Positions 61,427 to 64,000 of a DNA stretch of 64,000 nucleotides are shown here, piece after piece (position 1 is the first letter of the stretch; the number at the start of each line of letters is the position of its first letter). Position numbers and translations under genes: made by a program. Source of the stretch: Magicicada septendecula. Its lineage: Eukaryota > Arthropoda > Insecta > Hemiptera > Cicadidae. The stretch is from the NCBI GenBank assembly GCA_034769895.1, contig JAWRYS010000709.1:1-64000 (forward strand), read 5' to 3'. The notes under the pieces were generated by a model. The model made no database searches. It was not told where the DNA came from and saw only the letters and a list, made by a program, of their open reading frames with translations.

Positions 61427-64000
61427 AGTAACAAATAAATGAACATTTGATTCTATATTGTTTGATAAATATATATTTGTAATCAAATATATGACTCAAT
61501 TTGTCTAAAAAGAACTCATTGCCATTAAATAACATTCAAATTGTAAGGTAAAAACTATCCAAGTCATATTAAGAAATTTTGTAGTATATAAATGCAAATG
61601 AATCATTAAACGTTGATTGATATATCTTAATTTGTGTTTATTATTACTGGCGCCCTGAGGTACAATAAAGAGTCGGTACACTGGAGTAAGTGTTATAGAG
61701 TATTAAGTAGAAATATTAATATTATCAGTGATTAAAGTAGTTTGTAAACCTTACTTCTCACATGCTCGTAGGCCAACATAATGTGCAAATTAATAATTTA
61801 ACTCTTTCATAAAGGCCTATCTAGTAGTGTATTACAACAGACACACAGACAGGCAGACACACACACAGACACTTTTCGAAAAATCCCTTTTTGCATGTTT
61901 TGAGTGTAGTACAATCAGAATCTGCAATAATCTCGAACACGATTTTTTTTGCCATCACCATACTTCCATTTCCTTAAGGAACATGGAAGTAAAAATTACC
62001 TTTGACAAAAAAACCGTTGCAGGTAAACTACCCCTTTCCCTTAACCGATCTTCACCAAAAACAGTAGGTCTTGAGTACTCTACAAATCAGGGCTGTATGC
62101 AAAACATTATTTGATTCTGATTGAATTTCCGGCTGTTATCGTTTGCCATAGAAAATACTCTTGTTAAAACATAAAACGTTGCAGGTAAACTACCCCTTTC
62201 CCTTAACCGATCTTCAATAAAAACAATAGGTCTTGAGAACTCTACAATTTAGGGCTGTATGCAAATAATAATTTGATTCTGTTTGAATTTCCGGCTGTTA
62301 TCGTTTGCCGTAGAAAATACCCTTGTTAAAACATAAAACGTTGCAGGTAAACTACCCCTTTCCCTAAACCGATCTTCAACAAAATCAACAGATCTTGAGT
62401 TCTGTATAATTCCAAAAGGTATGCAGAAGAGTAGTTGATTCTGTTTTAATGTACGGCAGTTATCGTTCGTCATAAAAAAATTACCCTTGTTAAAACATAA
62501 AATGTTGCAGGTAAACTACCATATTCCCTTAACCGATCTTCACCAAAACCAACAGGTCTTGAGAACTCTATAATTCAGGGCTGTATGCAAAACATTATTT
62601 AATTCTGTTTGATTTTGCGGATATTATCGTTTGCCATAAAAAATACCCTTGTTAAAACATAAAACGTTGCTGGTAAACTACCCCTATCCCTTAACCGATC
62701 TTCACCAAAAACAACAAGTCTTGAGAACTCTACAATTCTGGGCTGTATGCAAAAGAGTAGTTGATTCTGTTTGAATTCACGGCTGTTATCGATTGCCATA
62801 AAAAAAATTACCCTTGATTAAAAAAAACCGTTGTAGGTAAACTACCCCTTCACCACAACCGATCTTCACCAAAAACAACCGGTCTTGAGTACTCTACAAA
62901 TCAGGGTTGTATGCAAAAAATTATTTGATTCTGTTTGAATTTGCGGCTGTTATCGTTTGCCAAAAAAAAAAAATCTAGACACAAAGACACACAGATAGAC
63001 AGACAGACAGTGTAACGCAAAATTTAAGCAATCGCAAATTTTACTAAATCAAACTATGCTGAACGCAAAGAAATATGTATGTTTTAGAAAGCGGGGAGGT
63101 AGTGAAACGCCTGCACCGTTAGGCGGCATTACTTGAAAGAAATTAACTTGTAAAAACTGTAGAGTATAGCGGTAGGTTAGCAACGCCGGCCTTGGGGCTG
63201 ACGTCTATAAGGAAGGTAATTTCAGGCTAAGTCACGTTTTGGGACATAACTATCATAAAATGTATTATTCGCTAGGATATTAAGGGTGTTTGCCAATGCT
63301 GTAAACTTTAAGTGCATGTAACAATAGATACCGTTATGTGGGAGAGAGTGATGTGTGAGTGAGATAAATAGAGACGCTAGTTTTTTTTAGCACGTGGAAC
63401 GCGGAAAGCGTTCGACAAATCAGAAAAAGCGTCATGTGTTGCGCGGGAGGTTTTCGCTAAGGAGATTGGGCGATTTTGTATTTAGCGCTACTTTAAACCT
63501 ATGGGGTTGTTTTTCTATCGAGACTTGGTAAGGGAAATTCAAAGCAAGTATAAAATATGAACTTGAAGAGAAATTAGTTAGTCTTCTTCATACCGGCGAA
63601 ACTACACTGAAGAGACTCGCGTACGCTGTTTTGCGTTAAATATATAGATATGTTTTATTAGTACCTTAAAGAATAAAGTAAATGCGCAGAAGTAAACGGA
63701 AGTAAAGGAACGTGGTAATTGCTAACGCGAAAGTTATAAAGTTTAATAAACAGTAATAAGTAAATGAGTGAATGTTTCGGAGTAGTAACGAATAACTAAA
63801 AGTAAATACTGCATATAAATTTTCATCAATCCGGTATTTTGTGGTGAGATCACTGAAGAGAGCGAATTAGTTCGGGTTAAAGTCACGACGGTATGAGATA
63901 ATCGAGACGCACGCAATGCGAACTGTGTTAGATGCACTTAAGGTAAATTCAATAATACGTGTAAACCAGAGTGTATAATTATACGACATAATTGTATGTA
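61427..64000 (+). repeat. Array unit 24 (block B, long, cut by window end)
   Basis: The first 2574 bp of a long unit; roughly 150 bp are missing at the window end, just after the GTATAATTATAC palindrome. It carries all the unit-20 markers listed for that unit and the 9-bp stretch. A 2-bp loss gives ATCTAGACAC at the start of the second microsatellite (near 62973). Near 63639 it reads GCGTTAAATATATAG where other units have GCGTTAACTATATAG. TGGCGCCC starts at 61648; the LTR-like segment starts at 63101. Confidence 0.95.

Larger units (their letters stand above)
1..64000 (+). repeat. Macrosatellite array: 24 direct copies of a ~2.7-kb unit
   Basis: The whole window is one head-to-tail array, all copies in the same orientation. 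Using AGTAACAAATAAATG as phase marker, units start at 1, 2724, 5448, 8172, 10897, 13621, 16345, 19069, 21793, 24517, 27245, 29798, 32512, 35072, 37790, 40505, 43222, 45775, 48491, 51043, 53766, 56317, 58873 and 61427. Lengths fall into two classes: 2714-2728 bp and 2551-2560 bp. No unrelated sequence interrupts the array and no flanking sequence is present. No frame carries a long or constrained ORF. The sequence is AT-rich. The tandem structure is directly visible; the LTR-derived origin proposed in other entries is inference. Confidence 0.98.
27245..64000 (+). repeat. Block B: diverged units mixing long and short forms
   Basis: Units 11-24 share markers absent from block A: a G inserted before CCATCAC after the T-run, AATAATTTAACTC instead of AATAATGTAAATC, GAGAGAGTGATG, GTATCACC, and TTATAAAGTTTAATAAAC. 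They differ among themselves in sub-repeat number, in the form of the TATA box, in presence of a 9-bp stretch containing ACTATCAT, and in GTTCGG versus GTTTCGG. Shared combinations show local duplication of dimers and larger blocks. Confidence 0.92.

Noticed and set aside
1-64000. Ribosomal DNA intergenic spacer
   Set aside because: Sub-repeats and a promoter could suggest a spacer, but no rRNA gene segment occurs anywhere in 24 consecutive units.

Overview
The window is a single tandem array with no convincing protein-coding gene, rRNA or tRNA. It holds 24 head-to-tail copies of a ~2.7-kb AT-rich unit: 23 complete and a 24th cut by the window end. Neither edge of the array is visible, so it extends beyond the window on both sides. 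Long repeat units, nested internal repeats, dinucleotide and tetranucleotide microsatellites and near-identity between neighbours point to eukaryotic, probably metazoan, heterochromatin. An arthropod is my best guess, from the TATA/initiator spacing and retroelement-like termini, but no gene confirms it.

Each unit (phased here on AGTAACAAATAAATG) contains in order: an AT-rich hairpin next to an AATAAA; an AT-rich stretch ending in ATTACT and running directly into TGGCGCCC; about 180 bp of unique sequence; a CAGA/CACA microsatellite; six degenerate ~161-165-bp sub-repeats (R1-R6); a second GACA microsatellite; about 75 bp of unique sequence; a purine tract; and a ~1-kb segment with an E-box, a TATA box correctly spaced from an initiator-like site, and an AATAAA. 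Read across the unit boundary, the part from the purine tract to TGGCGCCC has the layout of a ~1.26-kb LTR with AGT...ACT ends, lying between a polypurine tract and a tRNA primer-binding site. My main inference is that the array is (LTR-internal)n of a coding-free LTR retrotransposon derivative (TRIM- or LARD-like). Its internal region carries a GACA-flanked 160-bp tandem cassette that resembles Helentron-associated, 'mini-me' or 'pearl' elements.

Layout: units 1-9 (1-24516) are almost identical, ~2724 bp each, and form homogenised block A. Unit 10 (24517-27244) is mosaic, mostly A-like with several block-B variants. Units 11-24 (27245-64000) form block B, which is more diverse and mixes long units (~2715 bp, six sub-repeats) with short ones (~2553 bp, five). 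The short units arose by at least two distinct sub-repeat deletions (loss of R2 or of R3), and the R2-loss units show different junctions. Block B shows ~5.27-kb dimer periodicity, a ~7.98-kb duplication and a ~10.38-kb duplication. Block A has a weaker ~8.17-kb three-unit periodicity.

There is no gene network. What acts together is a set of cis elements: promoter, poly(A) signals, and possible priming sites for reverse transcription. Each is repeated 23-24 times, so the array could produce transcripts if its LTR-like promoters are active.
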